From UBA4615 sp049422085 (GTDB lineage Bacteria; Pseudomonadota; Gammaproteobacteria; Burkholderiales; Burkholderiaceae_E), in assembly GCA_049422085.1 (NCBI GenBank), contig JBMSOD010000003.1:1-42173 (forward strand): DNA of 42,173 nucleotides, in the 5' to 3' direction. Below the pieces are notes generated by a model. That model saw only the letters and a list, made by a program, of their open reading frames with translations. It had not been told where the DNA came from and did not search any database. Positions 27,331 through 35,245 of this stretch are shown one piece after another (within the stretch, counting starts at the first letter, position 1; every line of letters begins with the position of its first letter). The translations under genes and the position numbers were made by a program.

Positions 27331-28115
27331 GCCGATGCCCTCACGAAGCGGTTGCGCAGCGTTCCAAGTCCGGTGATCTCAACCTCGACCACATCGCCCG
27401 ACTTCAGATTGGGCGAGGTGCCGTCGGTGCCCATCCAGATCACATCACCCGGCCACAGGGTCAGGTACTTCGACATGCGGCTGATGAAGTGCCTGACGCC
27501 GAAGATCATGTCGTGGGTGGGGAACCGATGCTGTTCCTTGCCATTGAGCCGCACGATGGTGCTGGCGGCATCAAGATCGAAGTCGGTCTCGATCCAGGGG
27601 CCCATGGGTTTGAAGGTGTCGGTGTTCTTCGATCGCCAGAAGGTCCGATCCTGCTTTTGCCAGTCGCGCTCGCTCACATCGTTGCCGATGGTGTAGCCCA
27701 GCACGCAGGACAGGGCGTCTTCTTCGCTGAGGTTCCTGGCCTTGCGTCCGATCACGACCACGACTTCGCCTTCGTAGTGGATCTTCTCGCCGGCGTCGGC
27801 AGGAATGATCACGTCGTCGTTGTGGGCGATCAGGGCATTGTTGGCCCGATAGCCGATATCGGCCTGCGTGGGCAGCACAGGAGCACGGTCCATGAGCGTG
27901 GCCCCCTCTTTCACATGCGCGGCATAGTTCAGCCCCGCGGCATAAAAGGTGACCGGCACGACCGGAATCTCCAGCCGAACCTCAGCCAGCGCGTACCGCT
28001 CGTTGGTGAGCGTATAGCCGGCGAAGGGATCTCCCTGGACGGCATGCACGGTGTCGTCGTGCAACTGTCCGTAGCGGGTACGTCCATCGGTCGGTGTAAA
28101 GCGGATCCAGCGCAT
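27327..28115 (-). CDS. Fumarylacetoacetate hydrolase (FAH) family protein
   Basis: A 262-residue metal-dependent enzyme of the FAH family, which cleaves C-C bonds of acylpyruvates or isomerises/decarboxylates 2-oxo diacids. Metal ligands E115 and E117 (HYEGEVVVVIG) and D146 (YTIGNDVSERDWQ) are present, as are RSKNTDTFKPMGPWI, LNGKEQHRF, ISRMSKYLTLWPGDVIWMGTDGT and GDVVEVEITGLGTLRN. The N-terminal GLNYAAHVKE is the usual active-site lid region. Start at 28115 with TGGAGA upstream. It lies 12 bases after the FMN hydroxyacid dehydrogenase and is coupled to the NTF2-like gene. The exact reaction cannot be chosen from sequence. Confidence 0.9.
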   Translation of the reverse strand: MRWIRFTPTDGRTRYGQLHDDTVHAVQGDPFAGYTLTNERYALAEVRLEIPVVPVTFYAAGLNYAAHVKEGATLMDRAPVLPTQADIGYRANNALIAHNDDVIIPADAGEKIHYEGEVVVVIGRKARNLSEEDALSCVLGYTIGNDVSERDWQKQDRTFWRSKNTDTFKPMGPWIETDFDLDAASTIVRLNGKEQHRFPTHDMIFGVRHFISRMSKYLTLWPGDVIWMGTDGTSPNLKSGDVVEVEITGLGTLRNRFVRASA

Positions 28116-28127
28116 CGGCGTCTCCAG

Positions 28128-29300
28128 TCAGGGCGCAATCAGATCGGGGGCCACTTGCGACAGGTCGGGCACGCCCGACAGACGCATGGCCCGTGCAAGT
28201 TCATCGGTGAGAATTTCAAGGGCGCGTCGGGCGCCGGCTTCTCCTGCCGCCAGAGCGCCATAGAGCGTGGCCCTCCCGGTGAGCACCCCCTGCGCACCCA
28301 GGGCACGTGCCTTGAGGATATCCACGCCCCTGCGAACTCCGCCATCGACCAGCACCGGCACACGAGTGCCTGCTGCCTGCACGACGGCCGGCAAGGCGCG
28401 CAGGGTGGCCTGCGCGCCATCGAGCTGTCGGCCGCCATGGTTGGACACCACGATGGCGTCGACACCCATGGCCACCAGTCGTTGCGCATCCTGTGCGCGC
28501 TGCACGCCCTTGACGATCAGACGTCGAGGCCAGCGGTCGCGGAGCTCCTGGAGCCGGCTCCAGTCGAAGCTGGGGTCATAGTTGCGTCCCACCGCGGCAG
28601 CAGTCTTGTCGATGGACTTCATGTCGGCTTCCAGGCCGATCAGATTGCCGCTCGATGGAATCCCCCGTCGGCTGACCGCCCAGAGCCACCCAGGATGACG
28701 CAGGGCGTCCAGCGCCAGACGGGGCCCGATCCGGAAGGGCGTGCGATAGCCATTGCGCAGATCGCGTTCACGCTTGCCGCCCACCGGCAGATCGACCGTG
28801 ATCATCAGCGCTTCAAAGTCGGCTACGCGCGCGCGCTCGATCAGGGCATCCAGAAACGGCTTGTTGCGCAGGATGTAAGCCTGAAACCAGTGACGCGCTC
28901 CGGGTGCTGCACGCGCGATGTCCTCGATCGATGCGGTCGCGGAAGTCGATAGCGCATAGGGAATGCCAAAGGCCGCCGCAGCGCGGGCCAGGCCGATGTC
29001 GGCATCATGATGACCGTAGCCCGAACCGCCCGTGGGCGCGATCGCCATCGGGTACTGCGCCTGAGTGCCGACCAGTGTGCACGCGGTGTTGACCCTGGCC
29101 ACATCGACCAGGACATGCGGCAGGATCCGGACGGACTGGAAGGCCTCCCGGTTGGCGCGCAGGGTGTGCTCTTCTTCGGCGCCGCCATCATAAAAGTCGA
29201 AGAGCATCTTGGGCAGGCGGCTCTGGGCCATCCGCCGAAGATCTTCGATGCTGTGCGCAGCCTTCGCCCGCTCTGCGTCAGTGGCAAACAGACCTGGCAC
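28128..29300 (-). CDS. FMN-dependent alpha-hydroxyacid dehydrogenase/oxidase
   Basis: A 390-residue TIM-barrel flavoenzyme oxidising an L-2-hydroxy acid to the 2-oxo acid. Motifs: LFDFYDGGAEEEHTLRANR, YPMAIAPTGGSGYGHHDADIG, YALSTSATASIEDIA, ITVDLPVGGKRERD, K264 (LIVKGV), catalytic H288 and R291 (VSNHGGRQLDG), and VDGGVRRGVDILKA for the FMN phosphate. The frame is open upstream, but that part overlaps the TauD gene; the GTG at 29300 shares a G with the TauD stop (TAGTG) and gives the normal family beginning, so it is chosen. The usual YY before the GA motif is FY here. Substrate could be lactate, glycolate, mandelate or a longer hydroxy acid. Confidence 0.9.
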   Translation of the reverse strand: MPGLFATDAERAKAAHSIEDLRRMAQSRLPKMLFDFYDGGAEEEHTLRANREAFQSVRILPHVLVDVARVNTACTLVGTQAQYPMAIAPTGGSGYGHHDADIGLARAAAAFGIPYALSTSATASIEDIARAAPGARHWFQAYILRNKPFLDALIERARVADFEALMITVDLPVGGKRERDLRNGYRTPFRIGPRLALDALRHPGWLWAVSRRGIPSSGNLIGLEADMKSIDKTAAAVGRNYDPSFDWSRLQELRDRWPRRLIVKGVQRAQDAQRLVAMGVDAIVVSNHGGRQLDGAQATLRALPAVVQAAGTRVPVLVDGGVRRGVDILKARALGAQGVLTGRATLYGALAAGEAGARRALEILTDELARAMRLSGVPDLSQVAPDLIAP

Positions 29301-30250
29301 TATGCGCTCTGCAGACCCGCACCGGAACGGTCCGTACCCGCGCGCCGGTGGTCCAGGATGCCCGCCACGAATACCGGATCGAAGACCCGGTCGGCCATGA
29401 TCTGGCAACGCTTGATCAGGCGATGCTCGTGCGGGGCGTAGTCGGGGATCGCAAAGTGCAGCGTGGAGATGTGATCCCACATGATCACATCGCCTTCGGT
29501 CCAGACATGGGTGTACTGGAAGCGGGACTGCAATTGATGTTCGAAAAGCTGCTCCAGGATGTCATCGGATTCTTCCTGGGGAAGTTCGTTGATCCTCAAG
29601 GCATAGCCCGGGTTGCAATAGAGGACCGTGCGGCCGGTGACAGGATGCTTCAGGAAGACCGGATGCACCGAGGGCGGGCGTTTGGCGCGCTGCTCGGGCG
29701 TGAGCGGATCACGCAGGCTGCCTGGGCGGGTGCGCATTTTTTCCCAGAACTTGTTGAAGTCATGGGTCGCGGTGCAGCCGGCGAGTTTTTGTTTCAGAGC
29801 TTGAGGAAGCGCGTCATAGGCCGCGCCCATATCGGCAAACAGGGTGTTGCCCAGGGGCTTTCCGTCGCGTCGTGGAATCTGCACGGCATACAGCACATTT
29901 GAAAATCCGACCGTCTGGTTGTAGGACATGTCGGTATGCCAGTCCTGTCCCGCATCGCCCAGGCCGATCGGTTTGCCGTCACGGAGAATGTTCGACAGGA
30001 TGCTGACCTCGGGAACGCCGGGCTCATAGGGGCCGCTGCCCGACAGTCCGATCTGAAGGCCTCCGAATCGCGCTGAAAAATCCCGTAACTGCTCGGCGCT
30101 GAGCGTCTGCGCCGGAAAGCGCAGCAGTGCATGCCGGGCGAGGCCTTCGAACACCTCGGCAAAGTCGGTATCGCTCAGAGGTCTGGAAAGATCGACGCCC
30201 TGAACCGTGGCCCCCATGCTGTGGCCGCTTGAAATGAATGACATGCTCAT
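29300..30250 (-). CDS. TauD/TfdA family Fe(II)/2-oxoglutarate dioxygenase
   Basis: A 316-residue cytosolic oxygenase that hydroxylates a carbon next to a leaving group or on an unactivated chain, using 2-oxoglutarate and O2. Fe ligands are H105 and D107 (DWHTDMSY) and H265 (STLHFAIPDY); the 2-oxoglutarate Arg is R277 (HEHRLIKR). The N-terminal GATVQGVDLSRPLSD and LLRFPAQTLSAEQLRDFSARFG are typical. The last 20 residues (RRAGTDRSGAGLQSA) extend beyond the usual end. It starts 14 bases after the Bug receptor and its TAG overlaps the next start. Neighbouring hydroxyacid dehydrogenases suggest its product is a 2-hydroxy acid or is cleaved to one. Confidence 0.9.
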   Translation of the reverse strand: MSMSFISSGHSMGATVQGVDLSRPLSDTDFAEVFEGLARHALLRFPAQTLSAEQLRDFSARFGGLQIGLSGSGPYEPGVPEVSILSNILRDGKPIGLGDAGQDWHTDMSYNQTVGFSNVLYAVQIPRRDGKPLGNTLFADMGAAYDALPQALKQKLAGCTATHDFNKFWEKMRTRPGSLRDPLTPEQRAKRPPSVHPVFLKHPVTGRTVLYCNPGYALRINELPQEESDDILEQLFEHQLQSRFQYTHVWTEGDVIMWDHISTLHFAIPDYAPHEHRLIKRCQIMADRVFDPVFVAGILDHRRAGTDRSGAGLQSA

Positions 30251-30264
30251 GTCGGGGCCTCGGC

Positions 30265-31275
30265 TTACTCGGGCTGGATGCCGGCCGACTCGATGACGGC
30301 CTTCCAGCGCAGCAGATCCTGCACGATGTATTGCGAGAATTCTGCAGGCGTGTTGACGATGAGACTGGAACCTGAAGAGACCAGCTGTTCACGCAGTCGG
30401 CCCGAGTCGCCCGACTTCTTCACGGCATCGTGAAGCTTGTTGATGACCGTCGCCGGCGTGCCGGCCGGTGCCAGAAGGCCCAGCCAGGAGTGGGCGTTCT
30501 CGAAGCCTTCCAGCCCCTGCTCCTTCATGGACGGGATGTTCGGATAGGCCGGACTGCGCTGTGCACTGGTGATGGCCAGTGGCCTCACCTTGCCCGAGTC
30601 CAGCAATGACTTGATGCCACTGGTGGGGTAGAACATGAAGGTGATCTGGCCTCCCATCAGGTCGGTGGCCGCGGGCCCGTTGCCCTTGAAAGGAACATGC
30701 AGGAACTGCGCGCCCGATTGCTTCTTGAGCAGCTCCCCGGCGAGGTGTGCCGAGCCGCCATGGCCGGCCGATCCGAAGGTGATGCGGCTGTCCTTGGCTT
30801 TACCGGCGGCGACGAGTTCCTGCATCGTCTTGTAGGGCTGGACCGTGCCCACGATCAGGATGGAGGGACTGGACGACACCAGCGAAATGGGCGCGAAGTC
30901 TTTCGACGGGTCGTAGCCCGGGGCCTTGAGCAGATGGGGGTTGACGGTGTGGTTGAGCGAGGTGAAGAGCAGGGTGTAGCCATCGGCGGGCGCCTTGGCC
31001 ACATAGCGCGTGGCAATCACGCCGTTGCCCCCGGGGCGGTTCTCGACGATCACCGATTGGCCAAGCACCTTGCTCATATCCTCGGCCATGATGCGGCCAG
31101 CAACATCGGTGGGGCCTCCCGCGGCGAAGGGGATCACGATGCGAATCGGCTTGTCCGGGAAATCACCCGACTGGGCTTGAGCCTGCGTTGCAATACCGGT
31201 CAGCCCCAGCATTCCAGCCAGAACCAGCGACAGGGTGTTTCGTTTCGGCGCGACATGCGAACGCGAAGCGCTCAT
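30265..31275 (-). CDS. Bug/TctC family periplasmic receptor
   Basis: A 336-residue periplasmic carboxylate-binding protein with a clear Sec signal (MSASRSHVAPKRNTLSLVLAG, cleavage near AQA-QSGDF). Family motifs: PIRIVIPFAAGGPTDVAGR, VIVENRPGGNGVIATRYVAKAPADGYTLLF, YDPSKDFAPISLV, ITFGSAGHGGSAHLAGEL and HVPFKGNGPAATDLMGGQI. The ATG at 31275 has AAGGAGA; a longer frame to 31542 is antisense to the neighbour. First gene of the nine-gene minus-strand block, so uptake of the pathway substrate is its likely job. A 16-bp near-palindrome lies 46 bases upstream. Confidence 0.93.
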   Translation of the reverse strand: MSASRSHVAPKRNTLSLVLAGMLGLTGIATQAQAQSGDFPDKPIRIVIPFAAGGPTDVAGRIMAEDMSKVLGQSVIVENRPGGNGVIATRYVAKAPADGYTLLFTSLNHTVNPHLLKAPGYDPSKDFAPISLVSSSPSILIVGTVQPYKTMQELVAAGKAKDSRITFGSAGHGGSAHLAGELLKKQSGAQFLHVPFKGNGPAATDLMGGQITFMFYPTSGIKSLLDSGKVRPLAITSAQRSPAYPNIPSMKEQGLEGFENAHSWLGLLAPAGTPATVINKLHDAVKKSGDSGRLREQLVSSGSSLIVNTPAEFSQYIVQDLLRWKAVIESAGIQPE

Positions 31276-31320
31276 GCGGGTCTCCTTGATGAAGGCGGTG
31301 TTTCGATATCTGTCCGGGCT

Positions 31321-31336
31321 CAATGAACGTTCGTTG
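31321..31336. promoter_or_regulatory. Near-palindrome, candidate operator of the catabolic block
   Basis: CAATGAACGTTCGTTG is a 16-bp inverted repeat with a single mismatched pair (CAAYGAAC-GTTCRTTG). It lies in the 131-base gap between the Bug receptor that opens the minus-strand block and the divergent exported protein gene. TetR-type regulators often bind such GAACGTTC-centred sites. No regulator gene is adjacent. Confidence 0.45.
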
Positions 31337-31406
31337 CTGATCGAAATGGCCCGATGTCCTTGAAGATACCATCCGGGATTCGGATCGATAAAAAGGGCAC
31401 AACACC

Positions 31407-32042
31407 ATGGATGTGAATTCAAGCGCTGATTCTTTGAGTCCCCTGGGCACCACCTCTGGCGTCCACGCGACTTTCCGTGGCGTGCGCGCAGCGGTTCGTG
31501 GCGCCCGCGATGCAGTGCGGATTGCAAGACTCGCAGTAGCACTGACGCTTCTGGGTCTGGCCTGTGCAGTGCAGGCGCAGGCCCTCAATGCCCGCTGGCA
31601 TGGACGTTGGGTCGACGAAGCCGATTCAAAGAACACGCTCGCCATCACGGACAAGGTGTTCACGGTGAACGGCAAGGCATGTACCTGGAGTCAGAAGCCA
31701 GTCAGCGGCGTGAAGGCCAGCATGGCCTTTTATGAGGGGAAATCCGCAAAAAGCGATCTGGTGGCAGGCGTTCAGGCTGCTGAATCGGTGATGTCCACCC
31801 TGACACCCAAGGAGGCGCAGGATCTGCGCGCCAGAGTGCGCCACTTCAGGACGCTGCTCCAGGATCTTTCGAATGACACGTTCCGCACCGTGTTGACGCG
31901 TACACCCGATCAGGAGATGGGGTCGGGCGACTGTGGCGGGTTTTATCTGCTCGACAAGGAGTCGATCTACAGCTTCTTCACCTGCGCGCCGGCGCCCGAT
32001 GCGGTCAGCATTGTTCGATTTCGACGTCAGCCCCCCGGATGA
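31407..32042 (+). CDS. Exported protein of unknown function
   Basis: A 211-residue protein I do not recognise. The N-terminus is long and Arg-rich (about 36 residues), followed by a hydrophobic core AVALTLLGLACAVQAQA, consistent with a signal peptide cleaved near AQA. The mature part starts LNARWHGRWVDE and has the small-domain look of periplasmic proteins (ITDKVFTVNGKACTWSQKP) plus two late cysteines (GSGDCGGFYLL and FFTCAPAP) that could pair with each other or with the Cys at CTW. The ATG at 31407 follows AAGGG. Its last 38 bases overlap the 3' end of the convergent CoA-transferase gene. Confidence 0.7.
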   Translation: MDVNSSADSLSPLGTTSGVHATFRGVRAAVRGARDAVRIARLAVALTLLGLACAVQAQALNARWHGRWVDEADSKNTLAITDKVFTVNGKACTWSQKPVSGVKASMAFYEGKSAKSDLVAGVQAAESVMSTLTPKEAQDLRARVRHFRTLLQDLSNDTFRTVLTRTPDQEMGSGDCGGFYLLDKESIYSFFTCAPAPDAVSIVRFRRQPPG

Positions 32043-33234
32043 CCCCTCGGGCCAGGAGCGTCTCGATTTCCGGGTCGCTGTAGCCCACTGACCTCAGGAC
32101 TGCAATGGTGTCGGCCCCCAGGGCTGGAGGCCCATGACGGACCTGGAGTCGCTCGTCATTCAGCGTCAGGGGCAGTAGCGGCACGCGGGTTGATACCGGA
32201 TGGGAGGCGCAACTCGCATCGGCCGGAACCTGCATTGCGGCCAGCCCTCCCGAGGCCTGAAGGTGTGGGTCCTCGAAGAGTTCCTGAGGCCGGGTGATCG
32301 GGGCATAGGGCAGACCGATGCGCTCGAAGCGTGATGCAAGTTCGGCCTTGGAATACGCGCCGAAGCGTTCGCGCAGCACGGGCAGTAGCCAGGATCGTTC
32401 CTGGGCACGCGCATTGTTGCCTGAAAGCCGAGGATCAGCCGCGAGATCCGGCCACTGAAACTCCTGGCAGAGCAGGGTCCATTGGGTGTCACTGACGGCG
32501 GCCAGAAAGATCTGCTCGCCATCCTGGGTATCGAAGACGTCGTACACCGACCAGGCACTGATGCGTGCCGGCATGGGTGCGGCGGGCTGACCTGTGACCG
32601 CGTACTGCATCATGTGCTGGGCAACCAGAAACACATTGTTCTCGAACAGCGCGCTGCGGACCGTACTGCCGCTGCCGGTCCGTCCGCGCTGCATCAGGGC
32701 GGCCATCACGCCGATGGCTCCGAACATGCCCCCCATGATGTCGTTGACCGAGGTGCCGGCACGCAGAGGCCTGCCGGGTGGACCGGTCATGTAGGCAAGA
32801 CCGCCCATCATCTGAACGACCTCGTCGAGGGCCGTCCGCTCTTCATAGGGGCCAGGCAGAAATCCCTTGTGGGCCACACAGATCAGCTTCGGATAGCGGT
32901 CTCTCAACGCATGCGGACTGAGGCCGAGTCGGTCCATGGCCTCGGTCTTGAAGTTTTCGCTGAACACATCGGCACTGGCCAGCAGGCGGTGCAGGGCCGC
33001 CATGCCCTCGGGCTGCTTGAGGTCGATGGCCAGGCTGCGCTTGTTGCGATTGAACAGGGCATAAAAGCCGGCACCCGAGCCTCGCAGCCGACGGGTGTTG
33101 TCGCCTTCGAGCGGCTCTACCTTGATCACTTCGGCACCCAGGTCGGCCAGGATCATCCCGCAGGTCGGACCCATGACCATATGGGTGAGCTCGACGACCC
33201 GGAGGCCGGCCAGGGGGAGATCGGAGGCGTTCAT
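32005..33234 (-). CDS. CaiB/BaiF family CoA-transferase
   Basis: A 409-residue class III CoA-transferase moving CoA between carboxylic acids. Motifs: LRVVELTHMVMGPTCGMILADLGAEVIKVEPLEGD, FNRNKRSLAIDLK, catalytic D165 (TSVNDIMGGM), and SALFENNVFLVAQHMM in the middle domain. The ATG at 33234 is preferred to a TTG at 33270 because the family starts LAGLRVVELT shortly after. It stands alone: divergent from the WYL regulator and convergent with the exported unknown. It might activate the acid handled by the neighbouring block, or belong to a separate pathway; nothing in the sequence decides. Confidence 0.9.
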   Translation of the reverse strand: MNASDLPLAGLRVVELTHMVMGPTCGMILADLGAEVIKVEPLEGDNTRRLRGSGAGFYALFNRNKRSLAIDLKQPEGMAALHRLLASADVFSENFKTEAMDRLGLSPHALRDRYPKLICVAHKGFLPGPYEERTALDEVVQMMGGLAYMTGPPGRPLRAGTSVNDIMGGMFGAIGVMAALMQRGRTGSGSTVRSALFENNVFLVAQHMMQYAVTGQPAAPMPARISAWSVYDVFDTQDGEQIFLAAVSDTQWTLLCQEFQWPDLAADPRLSGNNARAQERSWLLPVLRERFGAYSKAELASRFERIGLPYAPITRPQELFEDPHLQASGGLAAMQVPADASCASHPVSTRVPLLPLTLNDERLQVRHGPPALGADTIAVLRSVGYSDPEIETLLARGVIRGADVEIEQC

Positions 33235-33348
33235 GAGCGGGCGTTGACGGTAGACGAAGGGGCTGTGCAAGGCGTCGTGAAGGACCCCCTGCAGCCAAGC
33301 GTAGCACTTGGGGCTCTCTGACGTTCGCGTTGAATTTCCGTAGGATTT

Positions 33349-33359
33349 CGGTTAAACCG
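33349..33359. promoter_or_regulatory. Small palindrome before the WYL regulator, candidate autoregulatory site
   Basis: CGGTT-A-AACCG is an 11-bp perfect inverted repeat 9 bases before the regulator's ATG, just after a possible weak promoter (CTGACG 33319-33324, TAGGAT 33341-33346, 16-base spacer). The position suits self-repression; it also replaces any normal ribosome site. Confidence 0.35.
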
Positions 33360-33368
33360 GATCGATCC

Positions 33369-34397
33369 ATGAACACCGAGCGCGCGATCAAGATCACCAA
33401 CCTGCTGCAGGCACGGCGGGTCACCCCGAAGCATGTTCTTCTCGAAGAACTGCAGGTGTCCTGGCCGACCCTCAAGCGCGACCTGGCCTATCTGCGTGAC
33501 CGGATGAACTGCCCGGTGGAGTTTGACCGGGAGCTCAACGGTTACCGGCTGCGCAAGACGCCTGATCAGGCCATGCATACCCTGCCCGGGCTGTGGTTCA
33601 CCGAGAGCGAGCTCTATGGCCTGCTCATGTCGCATCAGCTGCTCTCGGAGCTGGACACCGGGGGGACCCTGAGTGCACGCATCCGGCCAGTCATGGAACG
33701 CATCCAGAGCATCCTCGGAACCGACGAGGCCACCTCCCGCGAATTGATCGGGAGGGTACGCATCATCAGTGCCCATCGGCGCCCCGTGAAAACCGCGTCG
33801 TTCGAATTGATCGGCGAGGCCCTGGTCACCCGACGCAGGGTGCGGATGACCTATCGGACTCGCGGGCGCAATGCCAGCTCCGAGCGCGATGTGTCGCCTC
33901 AGCGGCTGGTACACCATCGCAATACCTGGTACTTCGATGCCTGGTGTCATGCCTCGCAGGCCTTGCGACGCTTTGCGATCGACGCCATCGAGCGGGCCAC
34001 CCTGTTGCCCGATGAGGCTCGGGTGGTCTCGGTGCAGGAGGTGTCCGATGCCATGGATGGCGGCTATGGCATCTATGCGGGGGCACCGTCCTACTGGGCG
34101 CGTCTGCGATTTACCGCCCAGGCGGCCCAGTGGGTGAGCCAGGAAGAGTGGCACCCGGGGCAGGAGGGGGCCTGGCAGACCGATGGAAGCTATATCCTGA
34201 AAGTCCCTGTGGCGCATGACACCGAATTCATCATGGATGTCCTGCGTCATGGCGATCAGGTGCAGGTGCTCGAGCCCGAGTCACTGCGTCTGGCCGTCAT
34301 CGAACGCCTGCAAAAGGCCCTCAGAAAGCAAAGGGTCCGGCCCGCTTCCGCGAAAGGCCGGGCGGCGTCCAAACCTGCCAAGGAACCCCTCCCGTGA
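33369..34397 (+). CDS. HTH/WYL-domain transcriptional regulator (YafY type)
   Basis: A 342-residue DNA-binding regulator. A winged helix-turn-helix occupies about residues 1-60 (ERAIKITNLLQARRVTPKHVLLEELQVSWPTLKRDLAYLRD), and the WYL domain about 145-215 (ALVTRRRVRMTYRTRG...SPQRLVHHRNTWYFDAWCHA...RFAIDAIERA), where the W-Y-F triplet is the namesake. A WCX-like C-terminal domain (RLRFTAQAAQWVSQEEWHPGQ, LKVPVAHDTEFIMDVLRHG) follows, then a basic Ala/Lys-rich tail. WYL domains sense nucleotides or nucleic acids in some systems. The ATG at 33369 follows the family start. Its TGA overlaps the ATG of the LprI-like gene. Confidence 0.9.
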   Translation: MNTERAIKITNLLQARRVTPKHVLLEELQVSWPTLKRDLAYLRDRMNCPVEFDRELNGYRLRKTPDQAMHTLPGLWFTESELYGLLMSHQLLSELDTGGTLSARIRPVMERIQSILGTDEATSRELIGRVRIISAHRRPVKTASFELIGEALVTRRRVRMTYRTRGRNASSERDVSPQRLVHHRNTWYFDAWCHASQALRRFAIDAIERATLLPDEARVVSVQEVSDAMDGGYGIYAGAPSYWARLRFTAQAAQWVSQEEWHPGQEGAWQTDGSYILKVPVAHDTEFIMDVLRHGDQVQVLEPESLRLAVIERLQKALRKQRVRPASAKGRAASKPAKEPLP

Positions 34398-35137
34398 TGC
34401 TCAAGCAACCCAGTCCGTTCTCACAATCAGCGGATCGCACAGGCTCGATCCTGGACTTCAGGTCGTTTGCAGGCCCGCTGTCTGGCCTTGTGCTGGCGGC
34501 AGGACTGTTGCTGACCACAACGGTCGCGCATTCGGCGAGCTTTGACTGTGCCAGGGCCCGCTCGCCTCTTGAAAAACTCATCTGCAGTCAGCCCGAACTC
34601 GATGCTGCCGATACCCGCATGGGTGAGGCCTTTCGCAAGGCCAATGCCGCAGTTCCGCTCAAGGGGTTCGTGGGTCTGACCCAGAGGGTGTTTCTGCTCG
34701 AGTATCGCGGCTGCGCCTTCGCAGCACCCAATCGCCCCCTGCCCACCGCGCAGGCAGCTCGCCAGTGCGCAGCGCTGGCCAACCGCCGTGCCGACGAACT
34801 CGACTCATTTGCAGCAGCGCAGTTCTATTCTCAGGTCGACAAGGGCAAGGCCTTCACGCAGGATGATCTCGCCATCCTGATCATGGCAGGCCCCGGCGCG
34901 CAGAGGATCCAGCTGTGGGGCAACTGGATGCCCGACGCCTACGATCCCAAGCCTTTTCCTCAGGGCGTGCTGTGTGATCTGCAGAGCCCCCTGAATCCGG
35001 CCAAGGGAGGATTCAAGGCCGATTTTGATGATGACGTGCTGATCCAGGTGAGCGCTCAGGCCGTGAAAATCGGCGGGCACCTGATGTGTACGCCGCGCAA
35101 TGGCGTCGGCGAGGGCGTGTATCCGCGGGTGCGCTGA
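34397..35137 (+). CDS. Exported LprI-like (DUF1311-type) protein
   Basis: A 246-residue protein with a signal peptide (hydrophobic LSGLVLAAGLLLTTTVA, cleavage near AHSA-SF) followed by the short LprI/DUF1311 motif SFDCARARSPLEKLICSQPE..LDAADTRMGEAFRKA, whose two cysteines normally pair. Some relatives inhibit lysozyme, but most are uncharacterised. The remaining 150 residues (FTQDDLAILIMAGPGAQRIQLW...) are not recognisable and include two further cysteines. The ATG at 34397 overlaps the regulator's stop (TGATG), giving translational coupling; a GTG at 34394 is the alternative. The pairing suggests the WYL regulator serves or senses an envelope function. Confidence 0.78.
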   Translation: MLKQPSPFSQSADRTGSILDFRSFAGPLSGLVLAAGLLLTTTVAHSASFDCARARSPLEKLICSQPELDAADTRMGEAFRKANAAVPLKGFVGLTQRVFLLEYRGCAFAAPNRPLPTAQAARQCAALANRRADELDSFAAAQFYSQVDKGKAFTQDDLAILIMAGPGAQRIQLWGNWMPDAYDPKPFPQGVLCDLQSPLNPAKGGFKADFDDDVLIQVSAQAVKIGGHLMCTPRNGVGEGVYPRVR

Positions 35138-35200
35138 CCCACGCGCTGCAGGCGCACTGATCCACAAGCCGCAGGGTCGCCTGTCTTCCCGCCCGAAGCA

Positions 35201-35224
35201 CGGGTCCGTTGCCTACCGGACCCG
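35201..35224. terminator. Hairpin between convergent genes, possible terminator
   Basis: CGGGTCCG (35201-35208) and CGGACCCG (35217-35224) form a perfect 8-bp GC-rich stem with an 8-base loop, in the 108-base gap between the convergent LprI-like and serine hydrolase genes. No U-tract follows on either side. Confidence 0.4.
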
Positions 35225-35245
35225 GCTTGCGTTCATCAGGTTGAA

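Noticed and set aside
27270..28952. 560-codon plus-strand frame opposite the FAH and FMN dehydrogenase genes
   Set aside because: It spans several real minus-strand genes and shows no domain.
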